Shown one piece after another: positions 53,984-63,851 of a stretch of DNA of 64,000 nt (position 1 is the first letter of the stretch; every line of letters starts with the position of its first letter). The DNA lies in the NCBI GenBank assembly GCA_023129115.1, contig JAGMCR010000002.1, forward strand, positions 62,001-126,000. The letters run 5' to 3'. The notes under the pieces are model-generated. The model ran no database searches and had not been told where the DNA came from. It saw only the letters and a list, made by a program, of their open reading frames with translations. Source of the DNA: Candidatus Iainarchaeum sp. (GTDB lineage Archaea > B1Sed10-29 > WALL01). A program made the position numbers and the translations under genes.

Positions 53984-56497
53984 CTACTTTTTCCTGGTCC
54001 AGTAAAACAGCGCCGCCGCGCCAATGACGACTACCACTCCCAGCAGCCACAGCGGCAGCCCCGCCCCCTCTGCCGGTGGCACGATTGCCGCTGCCTCGGG
54101 CTTCAGTGTCGGTTCCGGAGTCGGCTCCACCGTTGGCTCTGGCGTTGAAACCGGCGCCGGCGGCGTTGCCAGAGGCACTTCCGCGTAGCCTTGTGTGAAC
54201 AAGACCGGCGCGGTCACTTCACTCCTGACATTGTTCCGGTTCACGTAACTCTCCGTCGTGAAGCGAACAACTTTCTCCGTGCCCGCAGCGAACTCGCCAA
54301 ACACAATTGTGAACACGGGGTCCGAGTTTGTGACTACAACCGTGGCCCCGCCCGCGTCAACCGAAATGCTCGAAGCGCTCGAGGCGAACGACTTGGGTAT
54401 GTCGATTACAACAATCTCGCCCTCCAGGCCCTCCTCGCCGGTGTAATCAATCACCAGGGTGAGCTCGGACTCACTCCCACTCACGTGGTCAACCTCTATC
54501 GTGGCAGTAAAGTGCTGTGACACTTGCCCAGACAACGCTGCAATCCCCTCGAAATCCTCCCTACTCACGCCCGCGTCCTCCAGAGCGCTCTGGACATTTT
54601 CATCGGTCTGCATCAATTCAAGCAACTCTTCCGCCGTCGCGTCAAACGAGAACTCGGTCTCGTAGCCGTACGACGGTGCAGGCCCTGCCGATGGGGTGTC
54701 AGAAGACCCGCGTGTGGGAGTGCTCTTCGAGGGCGCCGGGGCAGGCGCCGCCGGTGGGGGAGACCCAAACACGCCGTAGCCAGAGAAGTGCGTCGAGTTC
54801 GCCCACACGTAGTTCGCAGTGGTGTTCACCCCGCCGTTCGGTGGGTCGAACGTCTCCCACGTGTCCGAAGTCGCGTTGTAGTACTCAATCGCCAGCGAGC
54901 TCTCCTGCAGGCCGGCGGCAGTGACTTCCGCGTCCGTGTAGTAAATCTTGATTATCACCCAAGACATGTTCCCGGCCTCGCCAGTCGTGTTGAACTCAAC
55001 CCATGTCCCCAGCTTCGTCAGTGAATACCCCGAGACACCGCTCGGCACGTCGTCGTACGTCTTGATGGTCAAGGTCGCGTTATAGCCATTGGTGGAATGC
55101 ACTTCCGTCGAGAAGCTCGTGGTGTTCACTGTCTGGTTGCCGCCAGCCGGGATGCCCAGGGTATCCTGCAGGTAGCCCGTCTCGTCGCCCGTAAAGTTGA
55201 CTTCTTCCCCACCAATCGTCACGGTGCAGCTCGTCGCAGTCATGCTCCCGCCGAGCGTCGATACCCAGCCGTCCCCAATCGCAATGTTGTTGTTCCTGCA
55301 GACAATGTCGTCGGTTATCCTCCAGTACACGCTCTTTTCCATGCCGCCCTCGTACAAGCCGTACTTCCCGTTGTTCTCGAAGTTGCCGTTGTACATGTCA
55401 ACAGTGCTGGAAATCAGGTAAAGGCCAGTTACCGCCCTCCCCTGGTTGTCCGTGAAGTCACTGTCCCGCAGGATGAGGCTCGTGCTCACGATGCGCATTC
55501 CCTCCCCGTTGCCGTAGAACCCGCTGTCCTTCACCTCGGCCTCTCCCGAGTTGCCGACAGTGTCCATGTACACGCCGTAAATGGTGTTGTTCCTGAAGTC
55601 GTTGTTGTTTATCAGCAAGTCATCCGTGTCAACCAGGTAGAGCCCAATCTCGTTCCAGTTGACGTCGTTCCCCCTGAAGACGGCATCTTCAATGTCATTT
55701 CCGTACACGCCATAATCTGTGTTGCCGCTGATGTTGTTGTTCCTTATCGTGGCGTTGTAGCACCCCCTCCTGCTTGTAGTCATGTATATGCCATAGCCCG
55801 AGCCGTCAGTGATGTTGTTGTTTTTTATTGTCACGTGGTCAGACTCAATCATGTAAACCAGGTATTGGCTGCCGCCGTTGTTGTCAATGTGGTTCCCGTC
55901 CAGCAGGGTGCTGTCGCTGCCGTCCTGCATATTGACGGCGCAGCGTGTGTTGTCGTGGAGGTACACCCCGGTTATGGTGTTGCCCGTGGAGTTGCCCTCC
56001 AGCAAAACGCCTGCATGGCCCAAACCATTAATCCGGTTGTTGTACATGATTTTCCCGCCGCCCACTGTGTTGCCACTAGAGTTTGTCATCCTAATGCCTG
56101 ATTGAGTGTTGTTCGTGATGTTGTTGTCTTCCATAGTGTTGTCGTCCACATTGGACAACTGGATACCGGTCGCATATTCTGATATACAGCAATTCTTTAC
56201 TGTGACGTTGTCCGCCATCACCGTGATGCCGGTGTTCGCGTCTCCGCCCACGATTCCATAGCCGTCACAGTCAAGCACGACGTTCGCTGCGGAAACAATG
56301 AGCCCGTTGTCGCAGTTGGTCAGGTTGTCAGACGCGTTGAAGACCCTGCTTTCATTAAGGTCGATGGCCCCTGCCCCGCAGTCGCAGGGAATGTCCCCGC
56401 CGCAGTTCGTGGGGACCCACGCGCTCGCGCTGGCCACAAGCAACAGCAAAAAAACCACGGCCCCCCCAATTGTATTGCAATAACCATTATACTTCAT
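53984..56497 (-). CDS. Secreted beta-helix (NosD-like) surface protein with C-terminal anchor
   Basis: 837 residues from ATG 56497 (GGTGA ribosome site). Signal peptide (GAVVFLLLLVASASA); about 16 right-handed beta-helix turns of the NNNITDGSGYGIYM type; a beta-sandwich region, a Pro/Ala/Ser linker, a helical domain (TAEELLELMQTDENVQSALE), another beta domain, a Pro-Thr-Glu linker and a C-terminal membrane helix ending WTRKK. N-glycosylation sequons are dense. Probably an S-layer-attached adhesin or polysaccharide-binding protein. Confidence 0.8.
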   Translation of the reverse strand: MKYNGYCNTIGGAVVFLLLLVASASAWVPTNCGGDIPCDCGAGAIDLNESRVFNASDNLTNCDNGLIVSAANVVLDCDGYGIVGGDANTGITVMADNVTVKNCCISEYATGIQLSNVDDNTMEDNNITNNTQSGIRMTNSSGNTVGGGKIMYNNRINGLGHAGVLLEGNSTGNTITGVYLHDNTRCAVNMQDGSDSTLLDGNHIDNNGGSQYLVYMIESDHVTIKNNNITDGSGYGIYMTTSRRGCYNATIRNNNISGNTDYGVYGNDIEDAVFRGNDVNWNEIGLYLVDTDDLLINNNDFRNNTIYGVYMDTVGNSGEAEVKDSGFYGNGEGMRIVSTSLILRDSDFTDNQGRAVTGLYLISSTVDMYNGNFENNGKYGLYEGGMEKSVYWRITDDIVCRNNNIAIGDGWVSTLGGSMTATSCTVTIGGEEVNFTGDETGYLQDTLGIPAGGNQTVNTTSFSTEVHSTNGYNATLTIKTYDDVPSGVSGYSLTKLGTWVEFNTTGEAGNMSWVIIKIYYTDAEVTAAGLQESSLAIEYYNATSDTWETFDPPNGGVNTTANYVWANSTHFSGYGVFGSPPPAAPAPAPSKSTPTRGSSDTPSAGPAPSYGYETEFSFDATAEELLELMQTDENVQSALEDAGVSREDFEGIAALSGQVSQHFTATIEVDHVSGSESELTLVIDYTGEEGLEGEIVVIDIPKSFASSASSISVDAGGATVVVTNSDPVFTIVFGEFAAGTEKVVRFTTESYVNRNNVRSEVTAPVLFTQGYAEVPLATPPAPVSTPEPTVEPTPEPTLKPEAAAIVPPAEGAGLPLWLLGVVVVIGAAALFYWTRKK

Positions 56498-56586
56498 AGT
56501 GTTCACCAACTAGCCCTACCTCGAAGGCAGGATATTTAAGCATTCCTCCGGCGAGGCCTAAATGCTTTATGGATTTTTAGGGGCCC

Positions 56587-57984
56587 CTAAACAAAGCCCG
56601 CGACCATTGCCACGCCGAGGAGCAGGATTATTGCCCCGGCCACTAGGTGGAGGTACTTGATGTTCTTGTCCTTCCACTCCGACACGTTCTCCACAGAAGC
56701 CATGCCCTGGTAAACGACGCCGGTTATCACAAGCATCGGGAGCACGAAAATCGCGTTGTAGAGCATGAGCCAGGGAATTGTCTTCAGGAGTTCCATGGCG
56801 GACAGGATGCCGCCCGCAATCACGTACGGCCCAATCGTGCACGGCAGCAGGAAAACAGTCACGAACGCGCCCACAACGAACGCGCCCCTCGGAGAAGTCA
56901 CGCCCGAAATGATTTTCTTCACGATAGGCCTCAGCGACATCGGCATCTCCGTCCCCAAGCCACCCGGCGTGTACCAGAAGAAGTCCTTGAGGTTAAGGAT
57001 GCCGAGTATTATTGCGGCGAGGCCAAGGACTTTGTACAGGATAAGCCTTATCGAGGTCAGCGCCTGGATAAGCTGGAAGAACCGGATTATTATCAGGCCA
57101 TAAATAAGGTACATGACAAAGACAGACACCGTGAACGCCACGCCCGCCAGCAGGACGTTGCGCTTGTTTTTCGGGTTGTAGGTGATGATTGCAATCAGCA
57201 TAAGGCTGAGCACCGCAAGCGCGCAGGGATTGACAGCGTCCACGGCAGCGAGCCCCAGTATCTTCGCAATCGTGAGGTCGGCCGCCGGCCCCTCGCCATC
57301 TTCACCGCCGATAATTGTTGCGTTGGCTTCACCGCCGATGCCCGGGCCGTTCCACTGCAGGTAAGAGCCGTTGATGGCGACGGCGTTGCCAAACTCGACA
57401 CTCTTCCCCGAAAGTGGAATGGGGACCGGCTCCGCAACCGCGTAGTCAACTCCTTCCAGCGCAGCCACTAAGTCTTCCTCGAAAAGCAGGCCCTTCAATA
57501 ACTCGCTCGTGGCAGAGCCATTGAACCTGCCGAAGGCCACGCGGCCGTTAGCCCAGATAGTTGGGTGGCCATCGATTGTGGAGAGATTAAGCTCCTCGAA
57601 GCTGACGGTGCCGGAAAGGAGGGGGCACAGGTTCCCGGCGTGGCCCTCAATCGCGCCGGGGGCGTCCCTGATGAGGGGCGTGTCCCCAATAATGACGTCG
57701 CCTGCCCCAAAGACAAGGGTTGGGATGCCATAGCCGGAGCCGTAAACAGAGCTGTACCCGTAGAATATGATGGCGTTGGACTGCTTTCGGTATATCTCGT
57801 ACTCAATAACCACCAGGTCGGGATAGTCCCCCACGAACTCCTCGAGGACAACCGGGTCTGCCCTGGAGCAGTGCGGGCAGCCCACGCCCGTGAAGTACAC
57901 AACACACGTCTTTTCAGCAGCCACTGCAGGAACAAAGAACAGTGAAAAAAGCAGCAGTGCGAAAAAAAGCTTTTTCATGGCCAT
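56587..57984 (-). CDS. Thioredoxin-CcdA fusion, membrane thiol-disulfide transporter
   Basis: 465 residues from ATG 57984. Signal peptide; thioredoxin-like domain with VVYFTGVGCPHCSRADPVV (CxxC); then six or more membrane helices with AVDAVNPCALAVLSLM and LLPCTIGPYVIAGG, the two redox cysteines of CcdA/DsbD. Transfers reductant across the membrane to outside proteins. That fits an organism that exports very Cys-rich proteins (see 7293). Confidence 0.88.
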   Translation of the reverse strand: MAMKKLFFALLLFSLFFVPAVAAEKTCVVYFTGVGCPHCSRADPVVLEEFVGDYPDLVVIEYEIYRKQSNAIIFYGYSSVYGSGYGIPTLVFGAGDVIIGDTPLIRDAPGAIEGHAGNLCPLLSGTVSFEELNLSTIDGHPTIWANGRVAFGRFNGSATSELLKGLLFEEDLVAALEGVDYAVAEPVPIPLSGKSVEFGNAVAINGSYLQWNGPGIGGEANATIIGGEDGEGPAADLTIAKILGLAAVDAVNPCALAVLSLMLIAIITYNPKNKRNVLLAGVAFTVSVFVMYLIYGLIIIRFFQLIQALTSIRLILYKVLGLAAIILGILNLKDFFWYTPGGLGTEMPMSLRPIVKKIISGVTSPRGAFVVGAFVTVFLLPCTIGPYVIAGGILSAMELLKTIPWLMLYNAIFVLPMLVITGVVYQGMASVENVSEWKDKNIKYLHLVAGAIILLLGVAMVAGFV

Positions 57985-58009
57985 ACCCACTAGTTTTCTT
58001 AGTGATTAT

Positions 58010-58582
58010 TTAAACTGTTTTCGGTTTTGTTCTGGAAAGCACTTCGCAGTCACCGACCAAAACGCTTTCCATTCCGGGGTTGTAGGTCACGGTGGCGGGG
58101 TGGTACATCGGAACTATTGTAAAATGGTGCTCCAGCGTGTCCACGCGGAAGGCCTGGCCGTGGACCAGCCCAATCCTCTGCGGCCTCATGCCAAACTTTT
58201 CCATGGCGTATGCCGTCGCGAAGTTCCCGAGCGTGCAAACCACTTCCGGCTTGATTGCCTTGATTTGCCTGTCCAGGTAAGGGGTGCATGCCTTGATTTC
58301 TTCTGGGAGTGGGTCCCTGTTGCCCGGCGGCCTGCACTTCAATATGTTCGTGACGAAGACCTCGCTCCTCTCCAGGCCCGCGGCCGCAAGCATCCTGTCA
58401 AAGACTTTGCCCGCGGCGCCAATGAATGGCTTTCCCCTCAAGTCCTCGTTCCGGCCCGGCGCCTCGCCGACGAACATGATTCTAGCATTGGGGTTTCCCT
58501 CGCCGGGGACCGCGTTGGTCCTTGTCTCCCAAAGGCCACACTTTTTGCAGCCACGTACTTCTTCAGCAATTTTTTCAGTCAC
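58010..58582 (-). CDS. Type-4 uracil-DNA glycosylase (Fe-S)
   Basis: 190 residues. Fe-S cysteines C12, C15, C83 and C99 (GCKKCGLW, ILKCRPPG, IKACTPYL); motif A VGEAPGRNEDLRG; motif B YHPATVTYN. Family-typical length and order. Removes uracil from DNA. Its 3' end lies on the promoter of the CcdA gene; own TATA AATATTTATAT near 58650. Confidence 0.92.
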   Translation of the reverse strand: MTEKIAEEVRGCKKCGLWETRTNAVPGEGNPNARIMFVGEAPGRNEDLRGKPFIGAAGKVFDRMLAAAGLERSEVFVTNILKCRPPGNRDPLPEEIKACTPYLDRQIKAIKPEVVCTLGNFATAYAMEKFGMRPQRIGLVHGQAFRVDTLEHHFTIVPMYHPATVTYNPGMESVLVGDCEVLSRTKPKTV

Positions 58583-58746
58583 TCAAACACCTGGGGGGGC
58601 AGATTTATGCCAGCCGCGGGGGCAAACAAGCCCCAACAGCCTTAGGACGCGAGAGATATAAATATTCTCCCAGAAAACAGCGGTCCAGCGCCACAAAATG
58701 ACAAGCTTTTTATGGATGGGGCACAAAAACAATCCAGGTGCATCCT

Positions 58747-59142
58747 ATGAAAGAGTTTGTTGTTTCTGTCACTGACAGAATAGGCGCAATGCGCGACGTC
58801 TTTAGGGCAATTGCAGGCGCAGACATAAACATTAAGGCTGTTTCAACTGAAGTGTGCGGCAAGGAGGGGCAAATCAGGATTATTACTGATGACCCTGACA
58901 AGACAGTTGAAGTCCTTGAAAAAGAAGGCTTCAAGTTTGCAGAGAACGAAGTAATAACAGCGTCACTGGAAGACAAGCCCGGCCAGCTCTTGGAGTGCAC
59001 TGAAAAGCTCGCAAATAAAAACGTGAACATCAGGGCGGCTTATACAATTGGCAGAGAGGGCGACAAAATAGTAGTTGGTTTTGTAGTCGACAATGTGGCA
59101 GAGGCAAAGAAAATATGCTACCCCGGCCTCACGCACCCTTAG
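58747..59142 (+). CDS. Tandem ACT domain protein
   Basis: 131 residues from ATG 58747 (GTG 58738 in frame). Two ACT domains: SVTDRIGAMRDVFRAIAGAD and SLEDKPGQLLECTEKLANKN. ACT pairs of this sort bind amino acids and regulate metabolism. TATA CTTTTTATGG (58706-58715). No enzyme attached. Convergent with the ATPase operon. Confidence 0.85.
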   Translation: MKEFVVSVTDRIGAMRDVFRAIAGADINIKAVSTEVCGKEGQIRIITDDPDKTVEVLEKEGFKFAENEVITASLEDKPGQLLECTEKLANKNVNIRAAYTIGREGDKIVVGFVVDNVAEAKKICYPGLTHP

Positions 59143-59160
59143 AATGTTCTGCCCTGAATG

Positions 59161-60027
59161 CTATGAATGCCCCAAGTCTTCAAAAACCAGTGCCAGCAAA
59201 TCCTGGAACAATGGCTCAAGCCCCGGCTTATAGACAACCGGGGGGGTGAGCTGGACAATGGCCTCGACAAAAGCCCTGTCGTAAGGTATTTCTGCGAGGA
59301 CTCTTAAGCTGTTTTTGCTCGACCACTTTTTGATTTTTTCTGTGAACCCGGGGTTCAGGTCGGCGCGGTTAATCACCAGGCCGCACGGAATCCCGAAGTG
59401 GCGCACCACCTGCAGCGCGCGCTTCAGGTCCGACAGCGCGGAAGGCGTCGGCTCCGTCACCGCAATTACGTAGTCGCTCCCGACCACGGACGCAATCACC
59501 GGGCAGCCAATCCCCGCCGCGGAGTCAATCACCATGACGTCGTGCGGGACTTTCTCAGCGCGTTCCTTGACAAGAGCAACAATGTCCCCCGAGCCGGACT
59601 GGCCCATCTTGAGCCACCCACCCACCACTGGAAAATCCTTTTCCGCGGTGCCGACCCAGCCGTTCTCCACGGGCTCCAGCTCGATGGCGTCCACTGGGCA
59701 CACCAATTGGCACGCGCCGCACCCCTCGCACAGCAAATCGTTGAACACCGGGCCGTCGTCCCACGAAATCGCGGAAAAAACGCACGTGTCCACGCACTTG
59801 TGGCACTTGATGCACTTGTCGGGCAATAATCTTGCTTTCTCGCCCGTGCTCACGGGCTTGCCATCGAAGTCCTCCCTGTGCAGGCCAAGGCACAGCCCCA
59901 GGTTCGGCGCGTCCACGTCGCAGTCCACGGCCACGACTTTCCTCTCGCGGGCCAAAAGCACGGCGAGCGACGCCGCGATGCTGCTCTTGCCCACGCCCCC
60001 CTTGCCGGACAAGACGTTGAGCTTCAT
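59161..60027 (-). CDS. MinD-superfamily ATPase with inserted ferredoxin domain (1)
   Basis: 288 residues. Deviant Walker A LSGKGGVGKSSIAASLA; switch I VDCDVDAPNLGL; two 4Fe-4S sets CIKCHKCVDTC and CEGCGACQLVCP inserted after residue 70; VIDSAAGIGCPV for Walker B. Such proteins load or transfer metal clusters. Last gene of a tightly spaced operon (overlap of 4 bases with the radical SAM gene). Confidence 0.9.
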   Translation of the reverse strand: MKLNVLSGKGGVGKSSIAASLAVLLARERKVVAVDCDVDAPNLGLCLGLHREDFDGKPVSTGEKARLLPDKCIKCHKCVDTCVFSAISWDDGPVFNDLLCEGCGACQLVCPVDAIELEPVENGWVGTAEKDFPVVGGWLKMGQSGSGDIVALVKERAEKVPHDVMVIDSAAGIGCPVIASVVGSDYVIAVTEPTPSALSDLKRALQVVRHFGIPCGLVINRADLNPGFTEKIKKWSSKNSLRVLAEIPYDRAFVEAIVQLTPPVVYKPGLEPLFQDLLALVFEDLGHS

Positions 60028-60782
60028 TGGACAGGCCTCCTCGCCCGCGTCTCGTGCAGGTCAAGCGGGGTGGCCCGGGGCTTTTCCGCGTCATAGACCA
60101 TGGAAACTTTCAACCCCGCGAACTCTTTCTTTATCTTTTCCATCTCTTCCCCCGGCAGGGGCGGGCATGCGCACGGCCGGAGCGGCGTGTCGACGAATAC
60201 TTCATCGGGCTCCAGTTCCCTGGCGAGCGAAGCCAGTTCACCAGCACAGTGCTTGTTCTGCTCGATGAACATTATCTGGAGCGCGAGCCTCCCGCTGAAC
60301 TCCCGGCGCAGCGCCTTGATTCCGCCAAGGACTTTTTCGAAAGTAATCCCGGGCACGGGCCGGTTGATTTTTTCGAACAGTCCCTGGCCCGGCGCGTCAA
60401 GCTTTGCCATGACAATGTCAAATTCCTTCAGGCCCCCGCGCACTTCGGCAAGGTGGAGGAGCGACGAGTTCGTTAGTATCGCCATTCGGATGTTAGTTAT
60501 TTTTTTCACGGCCCCGGCAATTTCCCCCAGGTTCAAAGCGAGCGTCGGCTCGCCCATGCCCGAGAAAGTGACTGTGTCCGGCGTTGTTTTGCCAAGCGCT
60601 TCCCTTAGCTGTGCCTCGACATCGGCCGCCTCCACAAACTTTTTCCTTTCCATAGTCTTCACGGCAGTGGGGCCGAGCTGGCAGTACACGCAGTCAAAAG
60701 TGCACGCGTTCATGCACACGGGGTCGATGCCGAGCGAAGCGCCGAGCCGCCACGACGGGACAGGCCCGTACACAGTGTTCAC
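60024..60782 (-). CDS. Radical SAM protein (COG0731-like)
   Basis: 252 residues from GTG 60782, which overlaps the stop of the upstream gene; a longer in-frame extension to 61397 is a shadow. CMNACTFDCVYCQLG has the radical SAM CxxxCxxC; FSGMGEPTLALNLGEI is the GGE-like SAM motif; CACPP near the C-terminus may add ligands. Placed between two MinD-ferredoxin ATPases, it may act in cofactor or tRNA modification. Confidence 0.85.
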   Translation of the reverse strand: MNTVYGPVPSWRLGASLGIDPVCMNACTFDCVYCQLGPTAVKTMERKKFVEAADVEAQLREALGKTTPDTVTFSGMGEPTLALNLGEIAGAVKKITNIRMAILTNSSLLHLAEVRGGLKEFDIVMAKLDAPGQGLFEKINRPVPGITFEKVLGGIKALRREFSGRLALQIMFIEQNKHCAGELASLARELEPDEVFVDTPLRPCACPPLPGEEMEKIKKEFAGLKVSMVYDAEKPRATPLDLHETRARRPVQ

Positions 60783-61606
60783 TCCATCGCCTCCAGCTTT
60801 TCCGCCATTTTCTTGATTGCCTCGTGCGTGACGGGCTCGCCGCGGGTGTACTGCTTCATTATTTCTTTTGAGTACGGGACCTCGGCAAAGACATCGAAGC
60901 CCTTTTCTTTCGCTGTCGCGTCCACTGTCGAGCGGTCCCCTATCCCCGCGCGGTTCAGCACGATTTTGCCGGGGACCTTGAGCACGTTCAGCAGGTCCAG
61001 GATGAGCCCGAGGTCGCACGCGCCCAGCGGCGTGGGCTCTGTCACCGCGAGCGCGACGTCGCACCCGAGCAAAGCAGCTATTACAGTGCAATGCGTGCCC
61101 GCGGCGGTGTCGACAACCACAAAGTCGTAGCCCTCGCCACTCTCGAACTCCTTCACCGCGTTGACGACGGGCGAGCCCTCCTTCTGGGTTGGGACTATCT
61201 CGCCCGACACGAGGCCATTGCCCGTGTAAACGTGGCCGCTCACGCGCTCGCCCGCGGAAATCGCGCCCACGGGGCACGCAATCATGCACGCCTTGCACCC
61301 GATGCACTGGTCCAGCACAAAAATCGGGTGCTGGCCCTTGACGTGGGCGACCGCGTTCTCGCGGCACACTTCCGCGCACCTCCCGCACTTTATGCACTTT
61401 TTCTTGTCGAGCACTGGAATCATTTGCCTGACGTCAAGAGCCTTCTTCCTCTTGATGTTGAGTATCAAATGGTCGTTCGGGCAGTCCACGTCCATGTCCA
61501 TCAGCAATACCTTGTGCCGCTTGCCGAGCTCGTGGGCGAGCGCAGTTGCTACCATGGACTTGCCCGTGCCGCCCTTGCCGCCGGTGACTGCTATCCGCAT
61601 TTTCAC
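60779..61606 (-). CDS. MinD-superfamily ATPase with inserted ferredoxin domain (2)
   Basis: 275 residues, GTG 61606 or ATG 61600. TGGKGGTGKSMVATALAHEL, MDMDVDCPNDHLIL, CIKCGRCAEVCREN and CIGCKACMIACPVGAI, VVVDTAAGTHC. Paralogue of the gene at 59161; the two probably form a heterodimer, as such pairs are usually adjacent. Confidence 0.9.
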   Translation of the reverse strand: MKMRIAVTGGKGGTGKSMVATALAHELGKRHKVLLMDMDVDCPNDHLILNIKRKKALDVRQMIPVLDKKKCIKCGRCAEVCRENAVAHVKGQHPIFVLDQCIGCKACMIACPVGAISAGERVSGHVYTGNGLVSGEIVPTQKEGSPVVNAVKEFESGEGYDFVVVDTAAGTHCTVIAALLGCDVALAVTEPTPLGACDLGLILDLLNVLKVPGKIVLNRAGIGDRSTVDATAKEKGFDVFAEVPYSKEIMKQYTRGEPVTHEAIKKMAEKLEAME

Positions 61607-62391
61607 GCCTCGATTATTTTTCCGGTGCCGCTTTTTATGAAGTCCTTGCCGTACTCCTGCCCGAAGAGATAGATTGCCCGGTCGCCTGTGCAGTGGCAGG
61701 GCGCAACCCTCTTGACGCCGAGCCCCCTGAAGCCCGAGAGAATAGAGCCAATCTCTTCATCACTTTCCCCGCCAAGGTGGAACCCGCCCATAACAAGGTA
61801 GATGTCTTTGCCGCTCGATTCTTTTGCTTTTTCCACTATGTGGGCTATGCCGGGGTGTGCGCATCCAGTTATGACCGTTATTCCCTTGTCAGTCTCGACA
61901 AGCAGGGACTGCTCTTTTATCGACGTGCCTAGCTCGCCCGTCGTGTAAACCCCGCCACTTATTTTTGTGTAGCCGGTTACTCCAACAACTTCAGCGCCCC
62001 TGGCCCTCACGCTTTCCTTGAAAGATTCTGGAAAAGAAGCGGGGACGTAAACTTTCACGTTGCTGTTTTCGCCAAGGAAGCCGTCCAGGCCCCCCGTGTG
62101 GTCGCCGTGTATATGGGAAAGGACGACTATCTCGATTTCCTCCGGGCTTATGCCCATTGCCTCCATGTTCGCCAGGAGCGTGGGGCCGTCCCCGCCCGTG
62201 TCGAACAGGATTGTTTCATTGGCCTGGACGACGCAGCCGAACCCCCAGCCGGTTTTTGTGTCCGGGCCGTACTGGTAGTTGTCGTACACGACGTTTATGA
62301 GTGTCACATTACTCGCCGGCATCTTTTCCACTTCCGTTTTTTCCGCACACCCGCACAACAGCAGTGCAAGCAGTACAACCAAAAGCTTCAC
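61603..62391 (-). CDS. MBL-fold metallohydrolase lipoprotein (COG1237-like)
   Basis: 262 residues. Signal peptide with lipobox LLALLLCGC (Cys15). LSHIHGDHTGGLDGF is the HxHxDH site; TGCAHPGIAH and GGFHLGG carry further ligands. This is the COG1237 group that includes the RFA-P synthase-like proteins of methanogens, but the lipobox places it outside the membrane, which is unusual for that role. Overlaps both neighbours by 4 bases. Confidence 0.82.
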   Translation of the reverse strand: MKLLVVLLALLLCGCAEKTEVEKMPASNVTLINVVYDNYQYGPDTKTGWGFGCVVQANETILFDTGGDGPTLLANMEAMGISPEEIEIVVLSHIHGDHTGGLDGFLGENSNVKVYVPASFPESFKESVRARGAEVVGVTGYTKISGGVYTTGELGTSIKEQSLLVETDKGITVITGCAHPGIAHIVEKAKESSGKDIYLVMGGFHLGGESDEEIGSILSGFRGLGVKRVAPCHCTGDRAIYLFGQEYGKDFIKSGTGKIIEA

Positions 62392-63665
62392 TTCCTTGCC
62401 CTTCCCGCCTTCTTTGTCGGCTCGGTGAGCAACTCAAGCTTTCCTTCTGTAAACAGCTTTACAACTTCTTCTGCAGTATTCCCCCTGGTCCGGTAGATTT
62501 CGACAAACTTGTCGCGGAGGGTGTGGAAAGCTATTTCGCCAATGTTCTTGACAACGACAGCGTCCGCCCCCCTGTCCGCAATCAGGTTGGCGGCCCGCAG
62601 GCCGGTCATTGACTTTTCATCCCAGTACGGGTTTTCCACAATAATCGGGCTAAGGGCCTTGCCTTTAGAAATCTTGACGAGGGCAAAGTGCTTTGCCCTG
62701 CCCACGTGGCCAAGGACTCTGGACTTCACCCCCTTTTTCTCTGCCAGGGGGATTGCAAGCACAAGAGTGTCTTTTTTGTGGGGCTCGACGTGAATTATGA
62801 ACGACTCCAGTGAAGGGACTTGCGCCGCCGCCTTTTTCTGGATTTTTTCCGTGACAGCATGCGCCCTCTTCACGTCAATGGAGCCGGCCACCTCGACCTC
62901 TACCTCACCGAGTACAAACGGCCCGGCCTTCCTTAGCTTGAGGTGCTTAAGGTGCTTGACTTCCTTGAACGACGAAATCACTCCCCTTATTCTTCTCTCA
63001 ACCCGCTTGTCCGGGCTGACGTCCATCAAAGCGAAGAGGCTGTCCCGCGCGTTTTCGAGGCCGGTCCTCAGGACAAGCAATGCCACGAGGAGCGTCACTG
63101 CCCCCTCAAGCCATGGCAAGCCTACGGCTCCCGAAAAAACCGCGACCAGCACGAGAGAAGAAGAAAACACGTCGTTCAGCTTGTCGTCCGCGTTTGCCTT
63201 CACTGCCAGGGAATTTGTTTCTCCCGCAATTTTTTTGAGGTAGTTGTGCAGTGCAAACGAGACAACAATGGAGACAAGCGCCGCCGCCGCACCAATCCCA
63301 ACACTTGTTATCTCCATGGGACTGAAAAGCCGTTCGTACCCCTCGAAAAAGAAGTGAAAAGCCGCATAGAGAATAAATAGTGAGATTACCAAGGAGGTCA
63401 GCGACTCCGCCTTGTAGTAGCCGTAAGGAAACTTTTCGTCTGGCTTGCGCTGTGCAATCTTGAGCCCAAACCACGAAGAAGCAGACGTGAACACGTCCGA
63501 AAGTGACTCCACGGCCAGCGTAAGCAAAGCGGTGCTGCCGGTCAAGAAGCCAGCCGCCCCCTGCAGCGCCGCGCGCAGCAGGGTGATGCCGGCTGTTACA
63601 GCGGAAGCATTCTGGCCTTTTTCCAGCCTGTTCACAACACTCCCCCTCGCTTTAGAATCACCCAC
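62388..63665 (-). CDS. Cation diffusion facilitator with C-terminal NifX-like domain
   Basis: 425 residues. Six membrane helices with TLAVESLSDVFTSASSWFGL and VKANADDKLNDVFSSSLVLV (the two CDF metal sites), a cytoplasmic dimerisation domain (HLKLRKAGPFVLGEVEVEVA), and a NifX/NifB-type domain (LVLAIPLAEKKGVKSRVLGH, FALVKISKG, ADAVVVKNIGEIAFH). Exports divalent metal; the NifX-like tail may bind a metal cluster and couple transport to it. Confidence 0.88.
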   Translation of the reverse strand: MGDSKARGSVVNRLEKGQNASAVTAGITLLRAALQGAAGFLTGSTALLTLAVESLSDVFTSASSWFGLKIAQRKPDEKFPYGYYKAESLTSLVISLFILYAAFHFFFEGYERLFSPMEITSVGIGAAAALVSIVVSFALHNYLKKIAGETNSLAVKANADDKLNDVFSSSLVLVAVFSGAVGLPWLEGAVTLLVALLVLRTGLENARDSLFALMDVSPDKRVERRIRGVISSFKEVKHLKHLKLRKAGPFVLGEVEVEVAGSIDVKRAHAVTEKIQKKAAAQVPSLESFIIHVEPHKKDTLVLAIPLAEKKGVKSRVLGHVGRAKHFALVKISKGKALSPIIVENPYWDEKSMTGLRAANLIADRGADAVVVKNIGEIAFHTLRDKFVEIYRTRGNTAEEVVKLFTEGKLELLTEPTKKAGRARK

Positions 63666-63850
63666 AGAAAATAAAAAATGGCTATGACCAGCACGGCCTT
63701 AACCCAAACCACCCACGTTTCCTTTCTGGCAGCGGTAGCGCCCTCGCCAGTGGGGCTCTTCCCGCGCTCCTCCGGGATGTCCTCGTCCCCGTAAACCTCT
63801 CTATGCCTCTGTTCTCTTTCCTCGTCGGTGCGTGGCGTGCCTTCTGGCAT
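63632..63850 (-). CDS. Small single-pass membrane protein
   Basis: 72 residues. Acidic/basic soluble half (DEEREQRHREVYGDEDIPEE) and one helix (AVLVIAIFYFLWVILKRGG). It overlaps the transporter gene by 34 bases, so both are translated together. Function unknown. Confidence 0.65.
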   Translation of the reverse strand: MPEGTPRTDEEREQRHREVYGDEDIPEERGKSPTGEGATAARKETWVVWVKAVLVIAIFYFLWVILKRGGVL

Positions 63851-63851
63851 T

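Noticed and set aside
60783..61397. N-terminal extension of the radical SAM protein
   Set aside because: Overlaps the MinD-type gene in another frame; GTG 60782 gives the normal length.
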